Position numbers and translations under genes: made by a program. A stretch of 16,450 nucleotides of DNA, taken from Deinococcus sp. (GTDB lineage: Bacteria > Deinococcota > Deinococci > Deinococcales > Deinococcaceae). Within the stretch, counting starts at the first letter, position 1. Each line of letters opens with the position of its first letter. Shown here one piece after another: positions 9,865 to 16,450 of this stretch. The notes beneath the pieces were generated by a model. The model saw only the letters and a program-made list of their open reading frames with translations, was not told the origin of the DNA and searched no databases. The DNA is taken from the NCBI RefSeq assembly GCF_025362455.1, contig NZ_JANYGJ010000106.1:1-16450 (forward strand), in the 5' to 3' direction.

Positions 9865-11184
9865 ATGGGAGATGCCAAACGCCGCAAACAGCTCGGCCTG
9901 ATGCCCACATTGCACCCCTTTGAAGTCGAGGTGGACCGTGACGGCAAGCTGAGTTTCATTCAGCAGCCCGTCGGCGAGGCCGAGCGCGAGCAGATCGCCC
10001 TGACCCTGACGCGGATGCTGCCCGTCGGCGCCCACTGGGACCAGGCGTACCGCACCACTTACGTCATGGCCGGGCTGCCCGAAGCGCTGCTGAACACCCG
10101 CGAGGACGTGGAAGCCATCACCGTGCCGCCGCGCCGCCGCCTGCTGGGTGAGCTGGCGATCTGGCCCGGCGAGCCGCGTGAGGAAGACGCCGACAGCGTT
10201 CAGGTGGAGGGCACCGTCAACACCTGGCTGCATTTCCGGCTCCGCCAGCACGCCTCGGCGCACGGCCCCTGGAGCAGTCTGCCGGTGGTCGACGACTTCG
10301 AGCAGGTGCTGGGCTACCTGATGCAGCATCCGGTGCTCAATCTGACCGGCGAGCTGGTCGGCAGCTCCACCGCCGAGCTGACCCAGGGCGGCGAGCTGAG
10401 CTGGACCGTGCAGCCCCCCGAAGCCCAACGCGCCGGGCTGGACGAGCTGACACGCGAGTGGTCCGGCAAGACCCCGGAGCTGTGGCTGGAGTTTCACCAA
10501 GACCGCCTGGCCGACAACCAGCACCCCGATTACGCCGCCGCGCCCAGCGCCCTGCGGGTCACCTTCGAGCTGCGCGAACCCGCCCCGCTGCAACCGCTGT
10601 TCGCCGCGCCGCTGGAGATGCTCGCCGGGCTGGACGTGTTTGCGGGCTCCGAGCAGTTCTACTCCACAGACGGCGAGACCTGGCTGCCCTACCCGCTGAG
10701 CGAAAGCGACGAGGGCGGGAATTTTTTCGACGATTCCATCGATCTGGAAACCGTGGAAGTCACGGTCTGGAGCGACGGGCGCGTCGAGTGGGCCGAGGAC
10801 GCCTTCACAGGCGAGACCTTCACTGACCTACAGGCCGAGGGGCTGCGGGCCAGCCTGCGCGACTTCACCGGGGCCGGTGACAGCGCCACCTGGGCCGAGT
10901 ACAGCCGTGTCACGCTCGAAGAGCTTTACTCGGATGAGTTGCTGGCACTGGACGCGGCGATCAAATTACCGGTCCTGAGCGCCGTGAAGATGGACGTGCC
11001 CGCCGAGCTGCCGGACGACTCCGGCCCGGACGGCGCGACTGATCTCCAGATGCTGTTCTTCGAGAACGAGCTGAGTTTCGACGGTGAAACCTGGCGCGAC
11101 GTGGAAGAGGAGCTGCCGCCGGAGCTGGTGCGCTTTGCCCCCAGGGGCTCCGCTGCCCGCACCATCGACATGCCCACCGAGTAA
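9865..11184 (+). CDS. Conserved-looking hypothetical protein within the leu operon
   Basis: 439 residues from the ATG at 9865, one base after the leuC stop codon; the frame is open further upstream inside leuC but that extension is out of context. It starts MGDAKRRKQLGLMPTLHPFEVEV, a basic MGDAKRRK-type opening I have seen on other uncharacterised bacterial proteins. The rest is acidic, rich in Glu and Asp, with no signal peptide, membrane helix or catalytic motif I can name. Two FYSTDGETWLPY / FDGETWRDVEEELP segments (about 270 and 410) look like related elements and hint at an internal repeat. Tight coupling to leuC makes it part of the leucine transcript; it has no recognised role in leucine synthesis. 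Coding bias matches its neighbours. Confidence 0.85.
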   Translation: MGDAKRRKQLGLMPTLHPFEVEVDRDGKLSFIQQPVGEAEREQIALTLTRMLPVGAHWDQAYRTTYVMAGLPEALLNTREDVEAITVPPRRRLLGELAIWPGEPREEDADSVQVEGTVNTWLHFRLRQHASAHGPWSSLPVVDDFEQVLGYLMQHPVLNLTGELVGSSTAELTQGGELSWTVQPPEAQRAGLDELTREWSGKTPELWLEFHQDRLADNQHPDYAAAPSALRVTFELREPAPLQPLFAAPLEMLAGLDVFAGSEQFYSTDGETWLPYPLSESDEGGNFFDDSIDLETVEVTVWSDGRVEWAEDAFTGETFTDLQAEGLRASLRDFTGAGDSATWAEYSRVTLEELYSDELLALDAAIKLPVLSAVKMDVPAELPDDSGPDGATDLQMLFFENELSFDGETWRDVEEELPPELVRFAPRGSAARTIDMPTE

Positions 11185-11206
11185 GGCGAGTAGGGTTAGC
11201 CGCGCC

Positions 11207-11641
11207 GTGGACAGCAGATTCATCATCATTGCCAACCTGAACCAGCTCGTGCCGGGGCTGCTGGCTTTTCTGGGCGCGCTGGGCTGGTTCGCGCTGCGAG
11301 CTAGAGGTCAACCGGAGCTTCGCCCGAACCTCTGGTGGGGCGCCCTGGCCGGTCTGGCGGCGCTGGCCGTACCGAGCGTGATGGCCCAGGTCGGCACTTA
11401 TGTGGGCTTGAGCGGCGCCCGCTCATCCAGTCGGTTGCCGCTGATGCTGACCAGTCTCCCCAGCGCCGTCATCTGGTTGCTGCTGAGCCTGAGCGTGCTG
11501 CTCATCTGCGTCTTCCAGCGCAAAGACCCGTTGCGCCGAAGCGTCGCGGCTGCCGTGCTGGCGGGCGTGCTCGTCCGTGAAGTGTTGCTGGTGGTGTTCT
11601 CGGTTCTCGCCCTGCTGTTCTTTTCCAGTGGTCTGTTCTGA
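11207..11641 (+). CDS. Small integral membrane protein, unknown
   Basis: 144 residues from a GTG at 11207, 22 bases after the previous stop codon; TAGGG at 11191-11195 is a weak, distant ribosome binding site. The frame is open further back into the preceding gene, so the start is inferred from gene spacing and from the MDSRFIIIANLNQLVPGLLAFL opening. Four hydrophobic segments lie at about 9-31, 40-62, 72-95 and 105-142, with RKDPLRRS as a positive loop before the last. No family is recognised. It sits between the unknown 439-residue gene and leuD, 21 bases before leuD, so it is co-transcribed. Function cannot be inferred. Confidence 0.75.
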   Translation: MDSRFIIIANLNQLVPGLLAFLGALGWFALRARGQPELRPNLWWGALAGLAALAVPSVMAQVGTYVGLSGARSSSRLPLMLTSLPSAVIWLLLSLSVLLICVFQRKDPLRRSVAAAVLAGVLVREVLLVVFSVLALLFFSSGLF

Positions 11642-11662
11642 TCCCTCCAAAGGAGTTTACCC

Positions 11663-12216
<554 letters not shown>

Positions 12217-12220
<4 letters not shown>

Positions 12221-12834
12221 GCCGCGATTCGTTCAATTGGACCACCTGGCTGCTGTGGGCGAACATGGCGATGGGTGCGCTGAGCATCCTGACGCAGAGC
12301 TGGCAGGTCGCGCTGATCTCGCGCATCGGCGAGGACCGTGCTCCGGAGCGCTCGGCGCTTGAGTTCAGCGACCGGCTGGTGACCCTCTCCAGCGTCCTGA
12401 ACCTGCTGACCCTGCTGGTGACGGCGGTCGTGTTCCTGGTCTGGTATCACGCCGCTGTGAGCCGCCTGAAGGCCGCCGGTCAGTCGGTTTCGGTGACGCC
12501 GGGCTGGGCGGTGGGGATGTGGTTCGTGCCGGTCATCAGCTTGTGGCGCCCCTTCCAGATCGTGCGTGAGGCGGCCCAGCCAGCCGAGGCCGGGGTCAGT
12601 ACCCTGCGCGGCTGGTGGGCCTGCTGGCTGATCGGCAACTGGGCGTCCAGAGCCGCGAGCCGGATACCCGGTACCTCGCTCGCCAATCTCCAGACGGCCC
12701 TCTTCATCTCCATCGGCTCCGATGTGCTGAGCATCGTCGCGGCTTACCTGCTGAGCCTGATCGTGCGCGGCATTCAGGCGAGACTCGACGCCCTGCCGCC
12801 TGTTCCCCAAGGAAGCTCCTATGCCCAGGTCTAA
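12217..12834 (+). CDS. DUF4328 domain membrane protein
   Basis: 205 residues from a GTG at 12217 that overlaps the leuD stop codon by four bases (GTGA), so translation is probably coupled. The core matches my memory of DUF4328: a helix ending in LVWYHAAVSRLKAAG, then PGWAVGMWFVPVISLWRPFQIV. Hydrophobic segments fall at about 10-30, 57-80, 95-115, 128-145 and 162-190. The molecular function of the domain is unknown to me. Its position makes it the last gene before the leuB leader; the stop codon TAA abuts an inverted repeat, and GTATGTCC directly follows. Confidence 0.82.
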
Positions 12835-12944
12835 GTATGTCCTCACTAACATTTCGGGCTTCCGCACACAGCGCTCCATCCCTCCACTTCCGCCAGCGGG
12901 CAGGCGTCTGCTGGACGTCCGTTCTGCCCAAGAAGGACATACTT
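12833..12944. repeat. 112-bp segment with 11-bp perfect terminal inverted repeats
   Basis: AAGTATGTCCT (12833-12843) and AGGACATACTT (12934-12944) are perfect inverted copies 90 bases apart. The triplet TCT flanks both outer ends (12830-12832 and 12945-12947), as a short target-site duplication would. The left end supplies the last two bases of the DUF4328 stop codon. No transposase is inside, so a miniature non-autonomous element or a pair of regulatory half-sites are the two readings. Confidence 0.55.
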
Positions 12945-13075
12945 TCTTCCTCACTCGCTCTTCGTCGTGAACGGAGCGGCCAGGCCCGATAGGTGCCGTT
13001 CTGGACAAGAACGCGCCTGGGCACGCCACTCCTCCCGCTCGGTAAATCTAAAGCTTTACAAGGAGATACTTAAGT
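12835..13075 (+). promoter_or_regulatory. leuB upstream region with alternative hairpins
   Basis: A 241-base gap before leuB. A 51-codon frame starts at ATG 12837 (MSSLTFRASA...) and ends with TAG at 12990-12992; its codon use is poor and I do not call it a gene, though it could be a leader. CCGTTC (12996-13001) can pair with GAACGG (12969-12974) or, shifted by one base, CGTTCT pairs with AGAACG (13008-13013), two mutually exclusive stems. GTAAA/TTTAC (13042-13059) folds just before the ribosome binding site AAGGAGA (about 13060-13066). No T-run terminator is seen. Confidence 0.45.
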
Positions 13076-13077
13076 AT
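13066..13077. promoter_or_regulatory. Perfect palindrome over the leuB start
   Basis: ATACTTAAGTAT is a perfect 12-bp palindrome between the ribosome binding site and the leuB ATG, overlapping the first two bases of the start codon. Its half AAGTATGTC recurs at 12833 and, inverted, ending at 12944. It could be an operator. Confidence 0.5.
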
Positions 13078-14122
13078 GTCTAAAGTTGTGGTATTGGCCG
13101 GTGACGGCATCGGTCCTGAAGTCTGCGCCAGCGCGGTGCAGGTGCTGCAACACCTCGCCCCGGATGTTCAGATCGAGCACGCGCTGCTGGGCGGCGGCGC
13201 CTACGACCTGACGGGCTCGCCGTTCCCAGGCGCCACCCGTGAGGCGGTGCTGGCCTGCGACGCGGTGCTGCTCGGCACGGTGGGCGGCGCCCAGAACTCG
13301 CCCTGGAACAGCTTGCCGCGAGCGCTGCGGCCCGAATCGGGGTTGCTGCAACTGCGCCAGGCGCTGGGCGTGTTCGCCAACCTGCGGCCCGTCAAGGTGA
13401 TGCCGGGCCTGGAAGACCTCTCGCCGCTGCGCAGCGACCTGGCCCGCCAGGTGGACGTGCTGATCGTGCGCGAGCTGCTGGGCGGCGCCTATTTCGATCC
13501 ACGCCGCGCCATCGAGGGCGAGCACGCCTACAACACCATCGGCTACAGCAAGTCGGAGGTGGACCGGGTGGCCCGCGTGGCCTTCGAGGCGGCCCGGACC
13601 CGCCAACATCGGCTGACCAGCGTGGACAAGGCCAACGTGCTCGAAGTCTCCGAGCTGTGGCGCGGCGTGGTCCAGAACCTGCGCGACACCGAGTACACCG
13701 ATGTGAAATTGGAGCACGAGTACGTCGATTCGGTGGCGATGCTGCTGGTCAAAACACCGGGCCGCTACGACGTGATCGTCACCGAGAACCTCTTCGGCGA
13801 TATTCTGTCCGACCTGGCCGCCGTCATTCCCGGCTCGCTGGGCGTGATGCCCTCGGCCAGCCTGGGCGACGGCCCCGGCCTGTACGAACCCATTCACGGC
13901 AGCGCCCCCGACATCGCCGGAAAGGGCGTCGCCAATCCGGTCGGCACCATTCTGAGCGTCGCCATGCTGCTGCGCCACTCGCTGGGCCGTGACGCCGAGG
14001 CCAGCCGCATCGAGGCCGCCGTGCAACAGGCGCTGGCCACCGTGCGCACGCCGGACCTGGGCGGCAGCCACAGCACGGCGCAGATGGGCGCGGCGGTATT
14101 GGCCGAACTGGGTGCTGGCTAA
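13076..14122 (+). CDS. leuB: 3-isopropylmalate dehydrogenase
   Basis: 348 residues, typical for LeuB. The LeuB-specific loop RPESGLLQLRQALGVFANLRP (85-105) separates it from homoisocitrate and isocitrate dehydrogenases. Catalytic Y139 (GGAYF) and K185 (VDKANVL) and the metal ligands D218, D242 and D246 (ENLFGDILSDLAA) are present. The NAD-binding segment EPIHGSAPDIAGKGVANP (271-288) with D279 indicates NAD rather than NADP. It oxidises and decarboxylates 3-isopropylmalate to 2-oxoisocaproate, the last dedicated leucine step before transamination. AAGGAG lies about ten bases before the ATG. The final codons LGAG and stop are duplicated downstream in a 15-bp tandem repeat. It may belong to the leuCD transcript or be controlled separately by the 241-base upstream region. 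Confidence 0.96.
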   Translation: MSKVVVLAGDGIGPEVCASAVQVLQHLAPDVQIEHALLGGGAYDLTGSPFPGATREAVLACDAVLLGTVGGAQNSPWNSLPRALRPESGLLQLRQALGVFANLRPVKVMPGLEDLSPLRSDLARQVDVLIVRELLGGAYFDPRRAIEGEHAYNTIGYSKSEVDRVARVAFEAARTRQHRLTSVDKANVLEVSELWRGVVQNLRDTEYTDVKLEHEYVDSVAMLLVKTPGRYDVIVTENLFGDILSDLAAVIPGSLGVMPSASLGDGPGLYEPIHGSAPDIAGKGVANPVGTILSVAMLLRHSLGRDAEASRIEAAVQQALATVRTPDLGGSHSTAQMGAAVLAELGAG

Positions 14123-14137
14123 CTGGGTGCTGGCTAA
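14108..14137 (+). repeat. Exact 15-bp tandem repeat (x2) across the leuB stop codon
   Basis: ctgggtgctggctaa at 14108-14122 is repeated without change at 14123-14137, so the leuB stop codon TAA is followed in frame by a second copy of the last four codons and stop. Confidence 0.98.
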
Positions 14138-14216
14138 ACTGTAGGGCTGGCCGACCAACCCGGCCCGCTTCGGCTTCCCGGCTTCAGGAAGTCTTCACCT
14201 GTAGCGCCTGAGCGGG

Positions 14217-14232
14217 GTAGACGGTCTACTTT
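14217..14232 (+). promoter_or_regulatory. Leaderless-type promoter overlapped by a palindrome
   Basis: GTAGAC-g-GTCTAC (14217-14229) is a perfect odd palindrome that overlaps TACTTT (14227-14232), a TANNNT -10 element five bases before the ATG at 14238. The arrangement suggests an operator on a leaderless promoter. ACGGTCTACTTTG (14221-14233) recurs exactly at 6689-6701. No clear -35 is visible. Confidence 0.5.
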
Positions 14233-14237
14233 GAAGC

Positions 14238-14873
14238 ATGGCTCATTCTCCGTCTCTGTCCACAACGCTGCTCCACACAAGGTTGCTGCGCCGTTTCGGC
14301 AGAGCGTCGCGTCCCTCACCGGTCTACCGGGGCCTGATTATCGGTGCGCTGGGCGGCCTGGTGGGTACGCTGGCGATGGGGCAGTACTGGACGCGCCTGG
14401 CGCCGCTGGTGCAGCCGCCCAGCAATGGACCATCCAGCCATGAACCATCCAGCAACGAGCCGCCCGCGCCGGACCGGCACGTCATCTCGCCGCTGGGTCA
14501 GCAGCACGAAAACGGTGAGGGACCAACTGCCTCGCTGGGCCGGTCGGCCTACGAGCTGATCGCGCACCAGACGCCCGGCCCCCAGACCCGCGCCGCGCTG
14601 AGTGAGGCGGTCCACTGGGCTATGGGCCTGGGCAGCGGCGCCCTCTACGGCGCCCTGAGCGCCCGGCACGGCGGCCAGCCGATCAGCGGCGGTGTCTATG
14701 GCGCGGCCCTGTGGCTGGCCGCCGACGAGGCGCTCGTGCCGCTGCTGGGGCTGCAAGACGGCCCGGCCAGCAGCGACGCCCGCGCTCACCTCAACCGCCT
14801 GGGCGCCCACCTGAGCTACGGCGTCGGGCTGGGCCTGGCCGTCTGGACACTGGGGCGAGTGTTGCCCGACTGA
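14238..14873 (+). CDS. Membrane protein, DUF1440/YagU-like
   Basis: 211 residues. A hydrophobic segment at about 31-48 (GLIIGALGGLVGTLAMG) is followed by a hydrophilic, Pro/Ser-rich stretch with a pentapeptide repeat (NGPSS-HEPSS-NEPPA) and then AVHWAMGLGSGALYGALSARHGG and GGVYGAALWLAADEALVPLLGL, reminiscent of YagU/DUF1440 inner-membrane proteins, and a last helix at about 190-206. The function of that family is not established to my knowledge; the assignment is from recall of the LWLAADE...P.LGL pattern. No ribosome binding site is seen and a -10 element sits five bases before the ATG, so it is probably leaderless. It starts 100 bases after the leuB repeat, apparently as its own unit. Confidence 0.72.
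   Translation: MAHSPSLSTTLLHTRLLRRFGRASRPSPVYRGLIIGALGGLVGTLAMGQYWTRLAPLVQPPSNGPSSHEPSSNEPPAPDRHVISPLGQQHENGEGPTASLGRSAYELIAHQTPGPQTRAALSEAVHWAMGLGSGALYGALSARHGGQPISGGVYGAALWLAADEALVPLLGLQDGPASSDARAHLNRLGAHLSYGVGLGLAVWTLGRVLPD
14424..14453 (+). repeat. 15-bp tandem repeat within the membrane protein gene (x2)
   Basis: Units aatggaccatccagc and catgaaccatccagc (13 of 15 identical) encode the repeated pentapeptide of the hydrophilic stretch in the 14238 gene. Confidence 0.8.
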
Positions 14874-14925
14874 GACCAGGCGCAGGTACGGATGGAGACT
14901 GTGGCGCTCAGAGACCTTCGACGGT

Positions 14926-14955
14926 CCTGCAACCCGCCCGCCTGCAACCCGCCCG
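14926..14955. repeat. Exact 15-bp tandem repeat (x2), intergenic
   Basis: cctgcaacccgcccg at 14926-14940 is repeated without change at 14941-14955, in the 126-base gap between two membrane protein genes. It is non-coding, so protein selection cannot explain the unit length. Confidence 0.97.
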
Positions 14956-14963
14956 ATGACCAC

Positions 14964-14992
14964 TGAACACACCGGCTCCCAGCCGTTAAACT
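14964..14992 (+). promoter_or_regulatory. Leaderless-type promoter of the 77-aa gene
   Basis: TGAACA (14964-14969) and TAAACT (14987-14992) are 17 bases apart, and the ATG at 15000 follows the -10 by seven bases with no ribosome binding site. TAAACT is also the -10 element of ftsK in this window. Confidence 0.55.
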
Positions 14993-14999
14993 GGCGAGT

Positions 15000-15233
15000 A
15001 TGCTGCGCTTTGTGCTTCCGCTGTTGACCGTCACGCTGCTGGTACTGCTGGGCCTGGCCGGGCTGTGGCTGATCGGGCAACTGGTCTCCGGGCTGGGCGA
15101 GGTGCTGGTGGCGACGGCGCTGCTGCTGGGCGGTGTGCTGCGCTTCGTGGTGCTGGGCAGTCTGCTGGGCAGCGTCGCCTACGTGCTGGGCAGCGCCTGG
15201 AGCCGTCCGGCGGCACGCCAAGCCAGGGCCTGA
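15000..15233 (+). CDS. Small membrane protein, unknown
   Basis: 77 residues. It opens MLRFVLPLLTVTLLVLLGLAGLWLIGQL, one long membrane helix, then a second and perhaps third hydrophobic stretch (about 33-50 and 52-64: VLVATALLLGGVLRFVVLGSLLGSVAYVLG) and ends in a short basic tail (SRPAARQARA). The first start codon coincides with a leaderless-type promoter at the right distance, which supports a real gene. No family is recognised. The positive C-terminus suggests that end is cytoplasmic. Codon bias matches the neighbouring genes. Confidence 0.7.
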   Translation: MLRFVLPLLTVTLLVLLGLAGLWLIGQLVSGLGEVLVATALLLGGVLRFVVLGSLLGSVAYVLGSAWSRPAARQARA

Positions 15234-15379
15234 AACTGAACATGAAAAACGAGTGAGCGTCTGCCCAACTGAAAATAAAGCTTTCTTAAGTTGCTCTGGT
15301 GTGATTCCATCAGGTGCGTCAGAGCGGCTGAACGTAATCTGGGTAGGATTCACAGACCAACAAATTAGAGGTGACGTAG
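15234..15379 (+). promoter_or_regulatory. Upstream region of the FAS1 gene
   Basis: 146 bases without a gene and lower in GC than its neighbours. GCTCTG (15293-15298) can pair with CAGAGC (15320-15325), with an inner TGAT/ATCA pair at 15302-15312, forming a hairpin that could be a terminator without a T-run or part of a structured leader. AGAGGTG just before 15380 is the ribosome binding site. TAGGAT at 15344-15349 and TAATCT at 15335-15340 are possible -10 elements without clear -35 partners. Confidence 0.4.
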
Positions 15380-16450
15380 ATGCATAGAAAGATGATGGTG
15401 TTGCTCTCGTGTAGCTTGATGGCCGCGTCCGTGGCTTTGGCAGGCGGCGCCGGTCCGAAGCCGGTGGTGCCCGCCAAGGCGGCGGCCTGCATGAGCATCG
15501 CCGATATCGTGGCGGGCAGTCCCCAGTTCAGCACGCTGCTCACCGCACTTCAGGGCGCCGGACTGGTCGATACCCTCAAAAGCGGGACGTACACGGTGTT
15601 CGCACCGACCAACGACGCCTTTAACAAGGTGCCCAGCGACGTGCTGGCGGGTGTGCTCAACGACCAGGAGACCCTCAAGTCGGTGCTGCTCTACCACGTG
15701 GTGCCGGGCAAGGTCAGCGCCAAGCAGGTCATGAGCCTGAAAAGTGCCAAGACCGCCCAGGGCGCCACCATCAGCATCAAGACGTCGGGCAGCAAGGTGC
15801 TGGTCAACGGTGTGAACGTCATCAAGGCCGACGTGCCCGCCTGTAACGGCGTCATTCACGTGATCGACGGCGTGCTGCTGCCCCCGATGGCGGCGGCGGC
15901 CCCGGCTCCCGCCCCTGCGCCGGTCGCGCCCCCGCCGATGGCCGTCGCGGCGACCTCCGGCCCTGACGCTGCGGTTGCCGAAGTGGCCGCCGCCCCAGCC
16001 GATACGGCCCCCGCCGAGCCGCTGGTCATTCCGGCCACGCCGCTGAGCCAGCCGTCGGGTGAGACCGCAGATACCGGCGCCATGGCCGACGCCGCTCCAG
16101 CAGACGCCGCTCCAGCCGACGCCGCCGCAACCACCGAGACGGCTGCGGCCAGCAAGACCATCGCCGAGATCGCGGTGGGCGATCCGCAATTCAGCACGCT
16201 GGTGTCGCTGCTGACCAAAGCCGGACTGGTCGAGACGCTCAGCGGCGGCGAGTTCACGGTCTTCGCGCCGACCAACGACGCCTTCGCCAAGGTCGATCCC
16301 GCCGTGCTGGCCGCACTGGACGCCGATCCGGAGCTGCTCAAGAAGGTGCTGCTCTACCACGTGGTGCCCGGTACATTGACCGCCGACAAGGTGCTGGCCT
16401 CGCCCACGCTGACCAGCGCCGAGGGCCAGGACCTGAGCATCACGGCGGAC
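15380..16450 (+). CDS. Secreted protein with at least two FAS1 domains, 3' end cut off
   Basis: 357 residues to the window edge, open throughout. MHRKMMVLLSCSLMAASVALAGG is a signal peptide with a likely ALA-G cleavage near 21. The first FAS1 (fasciclin) domain spans about 38-167, with both hallmark boxes: YTVFAPTNDAFNKVP (71-85) and VLLYHVVPGK (102-111), ending NGVIHVIDGVLLPP. An Ala/Pro-rich linker (170-255) with 15-bp-derived repeats follows. The second FAS1 domain starts at about 256, with FTVFAPTNDAF (292-302) and VLLYHVVPG (323-331), and is cut by the window. FAS1 domains mediate adhesion or matrix contact outside the cell; the ligand here is unknown. C37 and C155 in the first domain could form a disulphide. 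The ATG at 15380 has AGAGGTG six bases upstream. Confidence 0.93.
   Translation, partial: MHRKMMVLLSCSLMAASVALAGGAGPKPVVPAKAAACMSIADIVAGSPQFSTLLTALQGAGLVDTLKSGTYTVFAPTNDAFNKVPSDVLAGVLNDQETLKSVLLYHVVPGKVSAKQVMSLKSAKTAQGATISIKTSGSKVLVNGVNVIKADVPACNGVIHVIDGVLLPPMAAAAPAPAPAPVAPPPMAVAATSGPDAAVAEVAAAPADTAPAEPLVIPATPLSQPSGETADTGAMADAAPADAAPADAAATTETAAASKTIAEIAVGDPQFSTLVSLLTKAGLVETLSGGEFTVFAPTNDAFAKVDPAVLAALDADPELLKKVLLYHVVPGTLTADKVLASPTLTSAEGQDLSITAD
16088..16117 (+). repeat. 15-bp tandem repeat in FAS1 linker (x2)
   Basis: gacgccgctccagca and gacgccgctccagcc (14 of 15 identical) encode the repeated DAAPA pentapeptide in the linker between the two FAS1 domains; a third partial unit follows. Confidence 0.9.

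Noticed and set aside
12837..12992. 51-codon frame after the DUF4328 gene as a real protein gene
   Set aside because: No ribosome binding site and Ser/Arg-rich content with poor codon bias; kept only as a possible leader in the regulatory entry.
12945..13060. T-box riboswitch before leuB
   Set aside because: The hairpins and the TGGGCACGCC stretch prompted the idea, but there is no T-box consensus, no specifier loop I can place, and no terminator.
13070..14158. Minus-strand open frame of about 362 codons opposite leuB
   Set aside because: It is complementary to a well-conserved LeuB with all catalytic residues; no start signal and unnatural composition.
15365..16360. Minus-strand open frame opposite the FAS1 gene
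   Set aside because: The plus strand encodes a signal peptide and two FAS1 domains; the minus frame is a Gly/His/Arg-rich shadow.

Overview
The window reads as chromosomal DNA of a Deinococcus-type bacterium. This is inferred from high GC, small promoters with a TANNNT -10 element placed 5-7 bases before a start codon (leaderless transcripts), FAS1 and LysM/NlpC envelope proteins, the 'archaeal-type' split LeuC/LeuD enzymes, and a scattered CCTGAGCGCAGCCGAAGGGT repeat of the class common in Deinococcus-Thermus. No phage, IS transposase, CRISPR array, rRNA or tRNA was found.

Layout. 1-109: start of a probable unknown minus-strand gene. 159-970: rpmI-rplT (ribosomal proteins L35 and L20) with its own promoter, a roughly 125-base leader and a UUCG-capped terminator; infC is not directly upstream. 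1143-4334 (minus): ftsK, the DNA translocase. 4335-4893: a 559-base gap with a palindromic intergenic repeat. 4894-5355: a JAMM/MPN metalloprotease-like gene. 5384-6571 (minus): a secreted two-LysM NlpC/P60 cell-wall peptidase. 6879-8213: an MFS exporter.

8249-14122: the leucine cluster. A promoter apparently fires directly onto the AUG of a 21-codon leader peptide carrying three consecutive Leu codons, followed by a pause hairpin and a terminator with a run of seven T: a ribosome-mediated attenuator. It precedes leuC, an unknown 439-aa protein, a small four-helix membrane protein, leuD, a DUF4328 membrane protein and, after a structured 241-base gap, leuB. LeuCD and LeuB perform the isomerisation and oxidative steps of leucine synthesis. 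The unknown genes lie in tight spacing within the same apparent transcript. 14238-16450: two small membrane protein genes with leaderless-type promoters, then a secreted FAS1-repeat protein that runs off the window.

The best leads are the leucine attenuator with a leaderless leader peptide; repeated AAGTATG sites, including a perfect palindrome at the leuB start and an 11-bp inverted repeat flanked by TCT; a palindromic site overlapping the promoter of the 14238 gene; and a striking recurrence of 15-bp tandem duplications across the window, two of which copy the stop codon of a gene.
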